Assembly (NCBI RefSeq): GCF_040610475.1
Contig: NZ_JBEXMJ010000001.1
Location: 682,001 to 746,000, forward strand
Length of the DNA: 64,000 nt
Direction: 5' to 3'
Source of the DNA: Actinopolymorpha sp. NPDC004070
Lineage (GTDB): Bacteria > Actinomycetota > Actinomycetes > Propionibacteriales > Actinopolymorphaceae
The notes beneath the pieces were generated by a model. It did not search any database. It was not told the origin of the DNA and saw nothing but the letters and a program-made list of their open reading frames with translations. The position numbers and the translations under genes are program-made. Position 1 is the first letter of the stretch, and each line of letters begins with the position of its first letter. Shown piece after piece: positions 1 through 9,049 of the stretch.

Positions 1-19
1 GGGGGCCGCGGCCGCGGAC

Positions 20-1792
20 TCAGCTCGCCGCCAGCGCGCTCGCCAGCCGCCGCAGGCGTTCACCGTCGAGCACACCGGGCGCCACCGCGGCGAGCTCGCG
101 CAGCGAGAGGTGGCCGAGGGTGGCGACCCGCGGGTTGTCCAGCAGGCCGGGCACCGCCGACTCCATCGAGGCCACCGCGCCGGGGTCGGCCAGTAGTTCG
201 GCCACCGGAGTGGTGAGCGACTGCGGCCCGGCGGGGAACTCCTCCGGGTCCGGCAGCGGCGTGGTCGCCTTCCGAACCTGCTCGCGCTGACGGCGCAGCA
301 ACAGGTGCTCCGGCCCGACGTCGCCGGTTTCGGGCAGGCCCAGCCGGGTGAACTGTTCCGCCGGCGCCTCCTCGGCCCGCATCAGCTCCACCATCAGCCC
401 GGCCAGGCGGGTCTCCACCTCGTCGTCGACCAGCGGGTCGTCCTGGTGCGGGTCGTTGTCGAGGTCGAACAGCATCGAGCCGTGGAGATAGGTGTTGGCC
501 AGGGGTTCGCCGGGCACGCGGAGCACCGGGCAGCCCTTGGTGAACCCGAACGGCGGAGCGAGCTGGGCGTCACGTAACTCGTCCACGCGGAAGCGTTCGC
601 GCATGTGCGTGGGCATCAGCGTGTAGGCGTACAACGGTGCGTTGTCCGGCTCGGCACACGCACGCATGTAGACGTGGCGCCCGTCGGTGATGTTGACGTG
701 GCCGCCGAAGCTGCCGAACAACCCCACCTCGCGTACGGGCGTGTCGTCGGCCACCGTCGCGCCGAGTGGTACGCCGTGCATGTCCGGCGGGCGCTCCACC
801 CCGAAGTGGTCCATCAGCGTGGGCGCGATGTCGATCGTCTGCACCAGGCTCGAGCGGCGTTGCCCGGCGGCGTGCGGAGCGCGCGGATCCCATACGAACA
901 AGGGGTTGTGGATGTTCTCGTCGTACCACGGCTGGGCGTTCTTGCCCCACCAGCCGTGCTCGCCGAGCAGGAACCCGTGGTCGGTGGCCACGATCAGCAT
1001 GGTGTCCGACCACAGGTCGTGGGCGTCCATCGCGTCCAGCACCCGGCCCAGCGAGTGGTCGCACATGCTGAGCAGGGCGGCGTACTCGAACCGCACGTGC
1101 TCGACAACCTCGGGCCGCTCGGTCACCCGCTTGTAGTCGGGCCAGTCGTGGTGCGGACCGGCGTAGGCGTGCGGGTAGAGATCCTTGTACTGCTTGTACG
1201 TGTAGAACGGCTCGTGCGGGTCGAACGTCTCCAGGTGCAGGAACCAGTTGTCCTGCGCGTGGTTGGTGTCGAGGAACTCGATGCCCGCGTCGAAGGTGCG
1301 GCTTTGGGGGTGGTCCTCCTCCTGGCGCAGGTGCTCGCGGTTGATCCAGTCCTGTCGCCAGGTCGCGCCGCGGTTGATCTTGGGGCTGTCGGGCACGTGC
1401 GGGTCGGCGACCTGCCCCTTCCACGCGTCGCCCTCCTGTCCGCGGAAGAACTCCCAGGAGTCGTAGCGGCCGTGGTAGGTCGCCCCGCCGTCCTCCCAGT
1501 AGTGCTGGTGGTCGCTGGCCAGGTGGGTGTAGACGCCGTGCTCGCTCAGCAGTTGCGGCATCGAGTCGTCGAACGGCTCCAGCGGACCCCAGTCGCGGTG
1601 CAGGAAGTTGTACCGGCCGGTGTGCAGCTCACGGCGGGCCGGGATGCACGGCATGCTGCCGCCGTAGCACCGGTCGAACGTCGCGGACCGCCGTGCCAGC
1701 CGGGAGAAGTTGGGTGCGTGCACCCAGTCGTTGCCGTAGGGCGGCAGGAAGCGGCGGTTGAGCGTGTCGAAGAGCACCAGGATCGCCTTCAC
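20..1792 (-). CDS. Sulfatase family hydrolase
   Basis: This 590-residue protein is a formylglycine-type sulfatase (alkaline phosphatase superfamily), expected to hydrolyse a sulfate ester. The sequence shows the CxPxR signature at residues 49-53 (CIPAR), where Cys49 would be converted to formylglycine. Asp9 is the first metal ligand and a DHG metal motif lies at 271-273, followed by Lys284. Length is normal for the family. No signal peptide is visible, so it is probably cytoplasmic. The GTG start at 1792 is preceded by a good AGGAAGG ribosome site. It lies 131 nt downstream of a processive glycosyltransferase on the same strand, which hints at a polysaccharide context, but the substrate cannot be read from sequence. 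Confidence 0.9.
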   Translation of the reverse strand: MKAILVLFDTLNRRFLPPYGNDWVHAPNFSRLARRSATFDRCYGGSMPCIPARRELHTGRYNFLHRDWGPLEPFDDSMPQLLSEHGVYTHLASDHQHYWEDGGATYHGRYDSWEFFRGQEGDAWKGQVADPHVPDSPKINRGATWRQDWINREHLRQEEDHPQSRTFDAGIEFLDTNHAQDNWFLHLETFDPHEPFYTYKQYKDLYPHAYAGPHHDWPDYKRVTERPEVVEHVRFEYAALLSMCDHSLGRVLDAMDAHDLWSDTMLIVATDHGFLLGEHGWWGKNAQPWYDENIHNPLFVWDPRAPHAAGQRRSSLVQTIDIAPTLMDHFGVERPPDMHGVPLGATVADDTPVREVGLFGSFGGHVNITDGRHVYMRACAEPDNAPLYAYTLMPTHMRERFRVDELRDAQLAPPFGFTKGCPVLRVPGEPLANTYLHGSMLFDLDNDPHQDDPLVDDEVETRLAGLMVELMRAEEAPAEQFTRLGLPETGDVGPEHLLLRRQREQVRKATTPLPDPEEFPAGPQSLTTPVAELLADPGAVASMESAVPGLLDNPRVATLGHLSLRELAAVAPGVLDGERLRRLASALAAS

Positions 1793-1923
1793 CGGACCTT
1801 CCTACCAGCAGCCGCCGACGACACGCCCGCCGCGACCGGACCCGGCAAGGGTCCTCACGGTGCCGGCGAAACCGCCGGTCGGGCAGACCTGGCTCAGTGA
1901 CCGGGAGCGGGACGCAGCGGAGG

Positions 1924-3345
1924 TCAGGCGGCACCCACGTACTCGCGTTCCCGTTCCCGCGCCGGCTGCTCGGTCAGCGGCTGCTCGGTCACCGGCTGCT
2001 CGCTCACCGGCTGCCGGTGCTCGGGCTGCCGAAGCGCGGGCTCGGGCTTCGGGCGCAGGGCCACCTCGACCCGCGACCGGGTGCCCCATCCCGTGGAGCG
2101 CAGGGTGATCAGCGACCAGAACCGCAGCGGCAGCATCACCAGCAGGTTCACGTAGCCGTACAACGGTGACGTCGCGAACGTCAGGAACCGCGACCAGACA
2201 CTCTGGCCCTCCCGGCGTACGTCGAAGTAGCGAACGGACCGCGCCAGCGACATCAGCCCCACGAACCACAGGTAGTGCAGGACGAGGACCTCGCCGGTCA
2301 GCAACGTGTGCACCACCAGCACGTACAGCAGGATCGAGGAGAAGACCGCCCACTGCGCGAGCTCGAGCAGGGTGAGCCACCACGCCGGCCTGGTGGGGGA
2401 CAGGTTGCCGAGGACCCACAGGGACTCCCGGAAGAAGGACCTGCCCCACCGGGCCTGCTGGCGGACGAAGTGGTTGAAGCGCTCGGGTACGGCGGTGTGC
2501 GCGATCGCCGACTCGACGAACACCACCCGGCCCTCGCTCAGGCAGTAGTTCGTCATCCGCCGGTCGTCGCCGGTGATCGCGGGCTTGCCGAGGAACTCCT
2601 GGGTGAGGAAGTCGTCGAGGTGCCGGAGTACGACGTCTGCCCGGTAGAAGGCGAGGATCCCGCACACGCACAGCACCGACCCGAGCCGTGAGTACGCCGC
2701 CCGCTCGCCGAGGAAGGCGTTCGCGTACCTCACGTCCTGCATCCGGGTCAGCACGTTGTGGTCGTGGTTGAGGGGCAGGACCAGCCCGGTGGTGGCGGTG
2801 ATCCGCCGGCGCCCGAACGGCCGCAGGCCCTCGTGCACCGCGGTGGGCTCCAGCACCGAGTCGGAGTCGACGCACACGAAGATGTCCACGTCCCCGGCCA
2901 TCGCGCGGAAGCCGACCGCGAGCCCGTGCCGCTTGCCGAGGTTCTCCGGCTGGCGGAACACGCTGATCCGGTCGTGGACCGCGGCGTACTGCCTGGCCAC
3001 CTCGAACGCGGCCGGGTCCTGGGAGGCGTCGTCGACGACCACGATCCGGCGCAGGGGGTACGACTGGGACAGCAGCGAGTCCAGGCACGAGCGCAGCAGG
3101 TCCGGGTCCTCGTTGTAGATCGTGACGATCGCACCGATCCGGCGGCGCGGGTTCGGCTTCGGCCACCGCCTGGCCGGAAGCAGGGACAGCAGCAGTTTGG
3201 TGCCGAGGATGGTGAAGACGGCGAACCCGTACACGCTTGCCAGGCCGTGGTGCAGCCACCTGGACATGGTCAGCGCCGCGGCGGCACAGAAGATCAGCAG
3301 GGCGGTGGCGGTCATGCGACGGACAGTGGTGCGGACATCGGGCAT
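1924..3345 (-). CDS. Processive family 2 glycosyltransferase (hyaluronan synthase-like)
   Basis: This 473-residue membrane glycosyltransferase resembles hyaluronan/chitin/cellulose synthase-type GT2 enzymes. Membrane segments lie at about residues 12-55. The GT-A domain follows, with the DD pair at 105-106, DxD at 160-162, a TGDD acceptor motif at 259-262 and the QxxRW processivity motif at 296-300. Three or more further membrane segments lie at about 320-430. All catalytic motifs are present, so it should extrude a polymer from a nucleotide sugar. The C-terminal tail has an unusual run of SEQP/TEQP repeats and a charged RER stretch. Naming it HasA or NodC would overstate what the sequence shows. 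It probably shares a transcript with the downstream sulfatase. Confidence 0.88.
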   Translation of the reverse strand: MPDVRTTVRRMTATALLIFCAAAALTMSRWLHHGLASVYGFAVFTILGTKLLLSLLPARRWPKPNPRRRIGAIVTIYNEDPDLLRSCLDSLLSQSYPLRRIVVVDDASQDPAAFEVARQYAAVHDRISVFRQPENLGKRHGLAVGFRAMAGDVDIFVCVDSDSVLEPTAVHEGLRPFGRRRITATTGLVLPLNHDHNVLTRMQDVRYANAFLGERAAYSRLGSVLCVCGILAFYRADVVLRHLDDFLTQEFLGKPAITGDDRRMTNYCLSEGRVVFVESAIAHTAVPERFNHFVRQQARWGRSFFRESLWVLGNLSPTRPAWWLTLLELAQWAVFSSILLYVLVVHTLLTGEVLVLHYLWFVGLMSLARSVRYFDVRREGQSVWSRFLTFATSPLYGYVNLLVMLPLRFWSLITLRSTGWGTRSRVEVALRPKPEPALRQPEHRQPVSEQPVTEQPLTEQPAREREREYVGAA

Positions 3346-3867
3346 GCGGGTGTTTCCTAGCTGTAGAGAGCAGGCGGCAGCGCCGCCGGAGCTCGAAAAC
3401 CGCCCCCCGCGGAGATCGTGTACCGGTGTCGTCGTGTACCGGTGGGGTCGCCGGGCGCCGCGGTCGACGTCGGTCGACGGGCGCGCTGTCGAAGCGACCG
3501 GTCAGGGATGGTGCGAGGGCGCCTGAGGGCGCCGGTGTGATTCTGTTGGTGGTTCGGTTCGCGTCGTCGGGCCGGCTAGCCGGCGTGGCCGGGTTGCGAG
3601 CCGTGTGGGTGGATCGGCCGTGGTCTTACCGGTATTACCTTCATTGCCGCCCTTCCTACCAGCCCGGGCGAACGTTCGCAGGGGCGCGGTGGCGGATCGG
3701 GGCGTACGTGCGCGGGGCAGAGGCCCGGCGTGACTGTGTGCATGGGCGGCAGCCGGCGACAGTCGCTTCGGTGGCCAGGTGCCGTCGGTGCGTGTTCGGC
3801 GGCGCGTCCCGGGAAGTAGGTCCCACAGGCGCGAGGACCCGGTGCACCCGCCCCGAACCGACGAGGA
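3346..3867. other. Intergenic region between divergent genes, with direct repeats
   Basis: This 520-nt gap separates the minus-strand glycosyltransferase from the plus-strand LLM oxidoreductase. A 13-bp direct repeat, TCGTGTACCGGTG, occurs at 3416-3428 and 3432-3444 (period 16), about 70-100 nt upstream of the glycosyltransferase start. A third TACCGGT lies near 3627. These are candidate regulator sites. A locally AT-richer patch is at about 3620-3660. No gene is supported here. Confidence 0.5.
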
Positions 3868-3873
3868 GTGACC

Positions 3874-4839
3874 ATGGTGGAGTTCGGTTACACGCTGATG
3901 TGCGAACAGGCCGGCCCGACCCAGCTCGTACGCGACGCATGCCTGGCCGAGGAGGCCGGCTTCGACTTCGCGGTGATGAGCGACCACTATTTCCCCTGGC
4001 TGGACGCGCAGGGGCACTCGGCGTACGCCTGGTCGGTGCTGGGCGCGGTCGCCCAGGCCACCTCGCGGATCCCGCTGATGACGTACGTCACCTGCCCCAT
4101 CAGGCGCTACCACCCGGCGGTCGTCGCGCAGAAGGCGGCCACGGTCGCGCTGCTCAGCGAGGGGCGGTTCACCCTCGGGCTCGGCGCGGGGGAGAACCTC
4201 AACGAGCACGTCGTGGGCGGTGGCTGGCCTCCGGTCGACCTACGCCACGAGATGCTGACCGAGGCGATCGAGATCATCCGTGAGCTGTGGGACGGCGGCT
4301 ACCTGCGCTACGACGGCGAGCACTTCAAGGTCGAGTCCGCCAAGCTCTGGGACCTTCCGCCGACGCCGCCGAAGATCGGGGTGGCGGCGTCCGGGCCGCA
4401 GTCGGTGCGGCTCGCCGCCCACTACGGCGACGCGCTGATCGCCACCGAGCCCAAGCCGGAGCTCGGCGAGATGTTCGACGAGTTCGGCGGCACCGGCAAG
4501 CCGCGCATCGGCCAGATCCCGGTGTGTTACGACACCGACACCGAGGCCGCCAAGCAGCGCGCCCACGAGCAGTTCCGGTGGTTCGCAGGCGGGTGGAAGG
4601 TCAACGCCGAACTGCCCGGCCCGTCGGCGTTCGCTGCGGCGTCGCAGTTCGTCACACCCGACGACGTGGCCGAGCAGATCCCCTGCGGCCCGGACGTCGC
4701 CACCCACGTGGAGGCGATCAAGGAGTACGTCGACGCGGGCTACACGCACGTGGCGCTGGTGCAGATCGGCGGCGACCACCAGGAGGAGTTCGTCGCCTGG
4801 GCCAACAAGGAGCTGCTGCCGGCCCTCCGGGAACTGTGA
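3874..4839 (+). CDS. LLM class F420-dependent oxidoreductase
   Basis: This 321-residue TIM-barrel protein belongs to the luciferase-like monooxygenase family, in the subgroup related to F420-dependent glucose-6-phosphate dehydrogenase. The N-terminus (FGYTLMCEQ), the SDHYFPW strand near residue 35, the GLGAGENLNEHV motif near residue 105 and the VAASGPQS motif near 170 fit that subgroup. It would transfer hydride using coenzyme F420; the substrate is unknown. I start it at ATG 3874 because GAGGAG at 3863-3868 is correctly spaced. A GTG two codons upstream would overlap that site. It is convergent with the epimerase gene, with only 6 nt between stop codons. Confidence 0.88.
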   Translation: MVEFGYTLMCEQAGPTQLVRDACLAEEAGFDFAVMSDHYFPWLDAQGHSAYAWSVLGAVAQATSRIPLMTYVTCPIRRYHPAVVAQKAATVALLSEGRFTLGLGAGENLNEHVVGGGWPPVDLRHEMLTEAIEIIRELWDGGYLRYDGEHFKVESAKLWDLPPTPPKIGVAASGPQSVRLAAHYGDALIATEPKPELGEMFDEFGGTGKPRIGQIPVCYDTDTEAAKQRAHEQFRWFAGGWKVNAELPGPSAFAAASQFVTPDDVAEQIPCGPDVATHVEAIKEYVDAGYTHVALVQIGGDHQEEFVAWANKELLPALREL

Positions 4840-4845
4840 GGCGGA

Positions 4846-5640
4846 CTACCGCGGGTCGGGCCGGTCGGTGTTGTCCAGCGGCGTCCAGCCCAGCACCTCC
4901 CGCGCCCTGGCCATCGGGACCAGCCGCTCGGCGGCGTCGCCGCTGATCGCGAACGGCTCGAACCCGTGGCCACGCCGGTCCAGGGCCGCCAGCAGCGCCC
5001 GGGCGACGTCGCGCGCGGAGGTGCAGATCAGCCTGGCCCGTGGGTGGTCCGTACGCGGGAAGTCGGCGTCGGCTACCGGGTGGCACAGCCGCAGCGCCAC
5101 GACACTCATGCCGTACACCTCCGCGGCGTTGCGGCAGACCTCCTCGCCGAGCCGCTTGGCCAGGCCGTAGAAGTCGGTCCCGTCCGGCGGGGTGGACTCG
5201 TCGGGATAGCGGTCGCGGCCGGGGACGCCGGCGCTGATCGAGGTGTCGTTCGGCGAGTCGTCCCCGCCCCTCGGGTCGTCCACGGCCGGCTCGGCGTACA
5301 CCGACATGCTGCTGGTGTAGACCGCGTGCGTGACACCGGCCTCGTGCGCGGCCCGCAGCGCGACGTGCAGGCCGGGCACCGCGACCTCCAGGTGCATGCG
5401 GGCGTTGTCCAGGCTGCCCCAGTCGGCCATCGGCCCCATCGCCATGAAGATCACCGCGTCCACGCCGTCGACGGCGCGGGTCACCGCCGTCACGTCCCGC
5501 AGGTCACCCGGGACGTACTCGACGTCGACGTCGGAGCGCGGCGGCTTCAGGTCGAACACGCGCAGGTCGTGCTCCTCGGCCAGCCGGGGCAGGACCAGCC
5601 CGCCCACCAGACCGGAACCGCCGATGACGAGTACCCGCAT
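4846..5640 (-). CDS. NAD-dependent epimerase/dehydratase (extended SDR)
   Basis: This 264-residue Rossmann-fold protein is an extended short-chain dehydrogenase/reductase. The start at 5640 places the nucleotide-binding GGSGLVGG motif about eight residues in and gives a GGGGAGG ribosome site. A longer frame to 5694 would add 18 residues with no support. The catalytic YxxxK is present as YGLAK, with a serine-rich YTSSMS strand upstream. It probably acts on a nucleotide sugar or similar substrate, but no diagnostic motif fixes this. A small hairpin with GGCGCC arms (5665-5681) separates it from the upstream methyltransferase gene on the same strand. Confidence 0.87.
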   Translation of the reverse strand: MRVLVIGGSGLVGGLVLPRLAEEHDLRVFDLKPPRSDVDVEYVPGDLRDVTAVTRAVDGVDAVIFMAMGPMADWGSLDNARMHLEVAVPGLHVALRAAHEAGVTHAVYTSSMSVYAEPAVDDPRGGDDSPNDTSISAGVPGRDRYPDESTPPDGTDFYGLAKRLGEEVCRNAAEVYGMSVVALRLCHPVADADFPRTDHPRARLICTSARDVARALLAALDRRGHGFEPFAISGDAAERLVPMARAREVLGWTPLDNTDRPDPR

Positions 5641-5712
5641 GCAGACCTCCCCGAAGCCGGTGCCGGCGCCCGACCGGCGCCTGACCGACGCCACGAACCG
5701 GCGTCCTCCGCA

Positions 5713-6507
5713 TCATCGCGGTTCCGCGTGGCCGACGCGACCCGGGGCCGCGGCCGGTTCCGCCAGGGAGGGGCCGGAGTGGCCTGCGGGGTGCGGGGTG
5801 GTGAAGAAGACCATCGGGTCGTCGGCTCCGGAGTGGACCGGCTCGGCCAGCCCCAGCTCCACGCGCAGCCGGCGCAACCGGGCGTTGACGTCGGGCGCCT
5901 TCGCGGCGGCGACGGTGAACGACGTGATCCCGGCCGTGCACAACCACCGCAGCAGCTCGGCGCCCTCCGTACCCGGCAGTGGCCTGGCCCGGTGATGGAC
6001 GTCGTGCACGCTCACGACGGTGCCCGGAGCGAGCCGCGGCAGCAGAGTACGGAGGTACCACCGGGCGAAGCGCGCCGAGTGTGCGGCGTCCAGGAAGAGG
6101 TACCCGATGTCGTCCGGGAGCTCGGCCACCCGCTCGCGGACGTCGCCCTCGGTGAACAGCCAGCGGCCCTCCGACAGCTCCGGAGGAACCCACCGGCGGG
6201 CCGCTCCGGTCCGGTCGAAGGAGTACAACGTCCCCTCCCGGTTGTCCCGCAGCGCCCGCAGCAACCAGCTCGTCGACCAGCCGTGCAGGCAGCCGATCTC
6301 GACCAGGGCGGCCGGCCTGGTGTGGCGCACCAGCAGGTAGCTGATCTCGGCCTCGAGGTCGTCCAGCTGGGCCCGGCCTCCGGCGCGCCGGTGCCGGTCG
6401 TACAGCTCCCGCTGTTCCTGGCGCACCCTCCGCAGGCCCTCGGCGTATCTCTCGTACAGGGCGGACACGAAGGACTCGGTCACGAGCGTGTCGGACGTGG
6501 TTCGCAT
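5713..6507 (-). CDS. Class I SAM-dependent methyltransferase
   Basis: This 264-residue protein resembles the Methyltransf_24 type of O-methyltransferase. The SAM-binding motif I is ALVEIGCLHGWST, followed by an acidic FDRTG after the second strand and LFLDAAHS as motif IV. The chosen ATG at 6507 has a GGGAG ribosome site. A frame extending to 6834 would run over the divergent promoter of the histidine kinase and has no coding support upstream of 6507. A long N-terminal helical region (residues 1-55, rich in Arg and Glu) precedes the domain. The substrate is unknown. A sugar or antibiotic methyltransferase is possible, given nearby epimerase and glycosyltransferase genes. Confidence 0.85.
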   Translation of the reverse strand: MRTTSDTLVTESFVSALYERYAEGLRRVRQEQRELYDRHRRAGGRAQLDDLEAEISYLLVRHTRPAALVEIGCLHGWSTSWLLRALRDNREGTLYSFDRTGAARRWVPPELSEGRWLFTEGDVRERVAELPDDIGYLFLDAAHSARFARWYLRTLLPRLAPGTVVSVHDVHHRARPLPGTEGAELLRWLCTAGITSFTVAAAKAPDVNARLRRLRVELGLAEPVHSGADDPMVFFTTPHPAGHSGPSLAEPAAAPGRVGHAEPR

Positions 6508-6641
6508 GATATCTCCCGTCGCTTCGGCGGCGCCGCCTTCGGGCGCCGACGGCGAGAAGCTAGGTCGGAGGTCGCCGTCGTCGCGTCGTACGGGAGACCG
6601 GTCCGCGCGGTGGCACCAGCGGGGGAGGGACGGTCGGCAGG

Positions 6642-6657
6642 TCACACCGTGGTGTGA
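6642..6657. promoter_or_regulatory. 7-2-7 palindrome upstream of the two-component operon
   Basis: TCACACC-GT-GGTGTGA is a perfect inverted repeat ending 23 nt before the -10 element of the histidine kinase gene. It therefore overlaps the -35 region. It is a plausible operator for the adjacent LuxR-type response regulator or another repressor. Confidence 0.5.
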
Positions 6658-6680
6658 TCCGCGATGTCGGTCGGGGAATC

Positions 6681-6686
6681 TAAAGT
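6681..6686 (+). promoter_or_regulatory. -10 element for the histidine kinase gene (leaderless)
   Basis: TAAAGT ends 8 nt before ATG 6695, the spacing expected when transcription starts at the start codon. No clear Shine-Dalgarno sequence is present. Confidence 0.5.
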
Positions 6687-6694
6687 GAGCGGCG

Positions 6695-8122
6695 ATGACC
6701 ACTCCCACGGACCCGCGCGCCGACGCCCACGAGGGCGCCGGCCGGTCGGTCGTGGCCCGGGTCGCTCCGACGTTGGGTGCCTTCACGCTCGCGGCGGTGC
6801 TGGGGGCTTCCGGAGCGGTGTTCACCAGCACCAACTACCGGGTCGGCGCGCCAGGCGCGGTCGGCGTGCTGATCGCGCTGTGGCAGGTGGTCCCGCTGCT
6901 GATCGCGGTACGCCGGCCGCTGGTCGCCTGGTGTGTCTACGCGCCGACGCTGGTCGTCGCGCCCCTCCTGGTCACCCCCGTCGACCCGTCCGAGCCGTGG
7001 CCGCTGCTGCCGCCGGCCCTGATCGCCTACCTCGTCATCCAGATCCTGCTGGCCTGGCGGCGACCGCTCTACGTCGCGGCCGCGGCCTGGGCACTGGCCT
7101 GCGCGGCCTTCGTCGTGATGGCACAGACGGGCGACGATGTGCTGGCCACCGGCCCGGACGTGACCTTGTTCGTGCTGACCTCGGCGCTCGCGCTGGTCGC
7201 CGGTGTCGGGCTGCGGATCAGGACCCGGATGCGGTCCCGGCTCCTCGCCGAGGAACGCCTGTCCGCCGAGGAGCGCGCCCGGCGGACGCTGCTGGAGGAG
7301 CGCGCCCGCATCGCCCGGGAGATGCACGACATCGTGGCTCACCACATGTCGGTGATCGTGGTGCAGGCCTCCACCGCCGAATACCGCCTTTCCGGCCTGC
7401 CGCCGGCGGCGAAGGAGGAGTTCGGCTCGATCGCGGCGGCCGCGCGGGAGTCCCTGACGGAGATGCGCCGGCTGCTCCGGGTGCTGCGGGAGGACCGGCC
7501 CGCCGAGGACAGCGCTGCCGAGACCGCGCCAGCCGAGAGCGGGACAGCCGAGGGTGCACCGAGCCCGGCGGACACCCGCGACGCCACGGGTTCCACGAGG
7601 TCCACGCGTTCCCCCAGTTCCCCGCGCACCCCGCAGCCGGGGCTCGCCCGGATACCGTCGCTGGTGGAGTCGACCCGGCGCGCGGGCACGCCGGTACGCC
7701 TGTCGATGACCGCCATACCCGAGCAGGTGCCCGACGTCCTCGCACTGACCGCCTACCGCATCGTGCAGGAGGCGCTCAGCAACGTCGTCCGGCACGCGAG
7801 CGGAGCGTCCACCAGGGTGTCGGTCGACATCGTGGGCTCCGACCTCGTGGTCCGGGTGGCCAACGCCGCCGGAGGGCCGGGCCGCCCGGGCAGCCCGCCG
7901 GTCGAGGCGCCGGTCGAGGCGCTGGCCGAGACCGCCCGCGCCGGGCACGGCCTGCTCGGCATGCGCGAGCGGGTCGGGCTGGCCGGCGGTGAGCTCGCGG
8001 CCGGTCCGGCACCCGACGGCGGGTTCGTGGTCCGGGCGAGCCTTCCCCTCGGCGCCGGCCGTCCGCTGGTGGCGTCCGGACCAGCGGTGCCATCGGGGCC
8101 CGGCCAGGGAGAGGAGCGATGA
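6695..8122 (+). CDS. Sensor histidine kinase (HisKA_3 family)
   Basis: This 475-residue kinase is of the NarL/DesK/LiaS type. Residues 25-175 hold about five or six membrane helices with little extracellular loop, which suggests membrane-stress sensing. A coiled linker leads to the phosphoacceptor motif REMHDIVAHHMSVIV, with His211. The ATPase domain follows, with an N-box near residue 360 (EALSNVVRHAS) and GHGLLGMRERV as G-box. An unusual Ser/Thr/Ala/Pro-rich low-complexity insert (about 270-310) separates the dimerisation and ATPase domains. Its stop overlaps the start of the response regulator gene (ATGA), so the two are translationally coupled. A palindrome and a leaderless promoter lie upstream. 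Confidence 0.93.
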   Translation: MTTPTDPRADAHEGAGRSVVARVAPTLGAFTLAAVLGASGAVFTSTNYRVGAPGAVGVLIALWQVVPLLIAVRRPLVAWCVYAPTLVVAPLLVTPVDPSEPWPLLPPALIAYLVIQILLAWRRPLYVAAAAWALACAAFVVMAQTGDDVLATGPDVTLFVLTSALALVAGVGLRIRTRMRSRLLAEERLSAEERARRTLLEERARIAREMHDIVAHHMSVIVVQASTAEYRLSGLPPAAKEEFGSIAAAARESLTEMRRLLRVLREDRPAEDSAAETAPAESGTAEGAPSPADTRDATGSTRSTRSPSSPRTPQPGLARIPSLVESTRRAGTPVRLSMTAIPEQVPDVLALTAYRIVQEALSNVVRHASGASTRVSVDIVGSDLVVRVANAAGGPGRPGSPPVEAPVEALAETARAGHGLLGMRERVGLAGGELAAGPAPDGGFVVRASLPLGAGRPLVASGPAVPSGPGQGEER

Positions 8123-8820
8123 CGATCCGGGTCCTGGTGGTCGACGACCAGGCGATGGTGCGGGCCGGTTTCGCCGCCCTGCTCGCCGCCCAACCCGACA
8201 TCGAGGTGGTCGGTGACGCCGCCGACGGCCGGGCCGGGGTCGAAGCCGGCCGTCGCCTTCGGCCGGACGTGGTCCTGATGGACGTCCGGATGCCGGAGCT
8301 GGACGGGCTGGAGGCGGCCCGGCAGCTGCTCGACCCGCCTCGCGGGGTGGAGCACCGGCCGAAGGTGCTGATGCTGACCACATTCGACATCGACGACTAC
8401 GTCTACGACGCACTACGCGCCGGGGCGAGCGGGTTCCTGCTCAAGGACGCGCCGCCGGCCGACCTGATCGCGGCCGTACGCGTGGTCGCCGCGGGCGACG
8501 CGCTGCTCGCACCGTCGGTGACCCGGCGGCTGATCGAGGAGTTCGCCCGCACCCGCCCGGTGGTCCGCGCCCGCTCGCCTCGCCTGCACGCCCTCACCAT
8601 GCGCGAGCAGGAGGTGCTCACGCTGATCGCACGTGGCCTGGCCAACGCGGAGATCGCCGCCCGGCTGGTGGTGGCCGAACAGACCGTGAAGACCCACATC
8701 GGCCGCATCTTCACCAAGCTCGACCTGCGCGACCGGGCCCAGGCGGTGATCTTCGCGTACGAGAGCGGCCTGGTCACCGTCGGTGCCGCCCAGGCCGGGT
8801 CCGGACACGACGGACAGTAG
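8119..8820 (+). CDS. LuxR/NarL-family response regulator
   Basis: This 233-residue protein is the partner of the preceding kinase. The receiver domain occupies about residues 1-120: acidic DD at 9-10, phosphoacceptor Asp55 in LMDVRMPE, the T in LTTFD and Lys near 106 in LLKDAPP. The C-terminal LuxR-type helix-turn-helix lies at about 155-215 (LTMREQEVLTLIARGLANAEIA...VKTHI). It overlaps the kinase gene by 4 nt. Target genes are not known. The secreted hydrolase gene 230 nt downstream and the palindrome before the kinase are candidates. Confidence 0.94.
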   Translation: MTIRVLVVDDQAMVRAGFAALLAAQPDIEVVGDAADGRAGVEAGRRLRPDVVLMDVRMPELDGLEAARQLLDPPRGVEHRPKVLMLTTFDIDDYVYDALRAGASGFLLKDAPPADLIAAVRVVAAGDALLAPSVTRRLIEEFARTRPVVRARSPRLHALTMREQEVLTLIARGLANAEIAARLVVAEQTVKTHIGRIFTKLDLRDRAQAVIFAYESGLVTVGAAQAGSGHDGQ

Positions 8821-9049
8821 GAACATCCGGGATGACGTGCACCTTCGGTGGGCATGAGACGGCCAGTACGGGACGAGCCGCGGTACCCGGGCAGGCTCGC
8901 CCAGCCGGCTCGCCTAGTCTGGGGAGGCGTCGCGGCTGACGCGGCAGACGGGGGCGAGGTGTGCCACCGTTCGCTCCGTTCCGCATCTGTGAGGTCATAC
9001 TCGCCGGCTGGCACGTCGATGACGTCGGAATGGAAGGAACGACGAACGG

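Noticed and set aside
3576..3644. A 22-codon minus-strand ORF with a GGAAGG site upstream of the glycosyltransferase
   Set aside because: Too short and without conservation evidence; the AT-rich patch that creates it may simply be promoter DNA.
5665..5681. GGCGCC hairpin between the methyltransferase and epimerase genes as a terminator
   Set aside because: Six self-complementary GC bases occur often by chance at this composition, so it was not listed as a separate feature.
4966..6657. A 563-codon plus-strand open frame opposite the epimerase and methyltransferase
   Set aside because: Both minus-strand genes have good ribosome sites and complete folds; the plus frame is compositionally biased.
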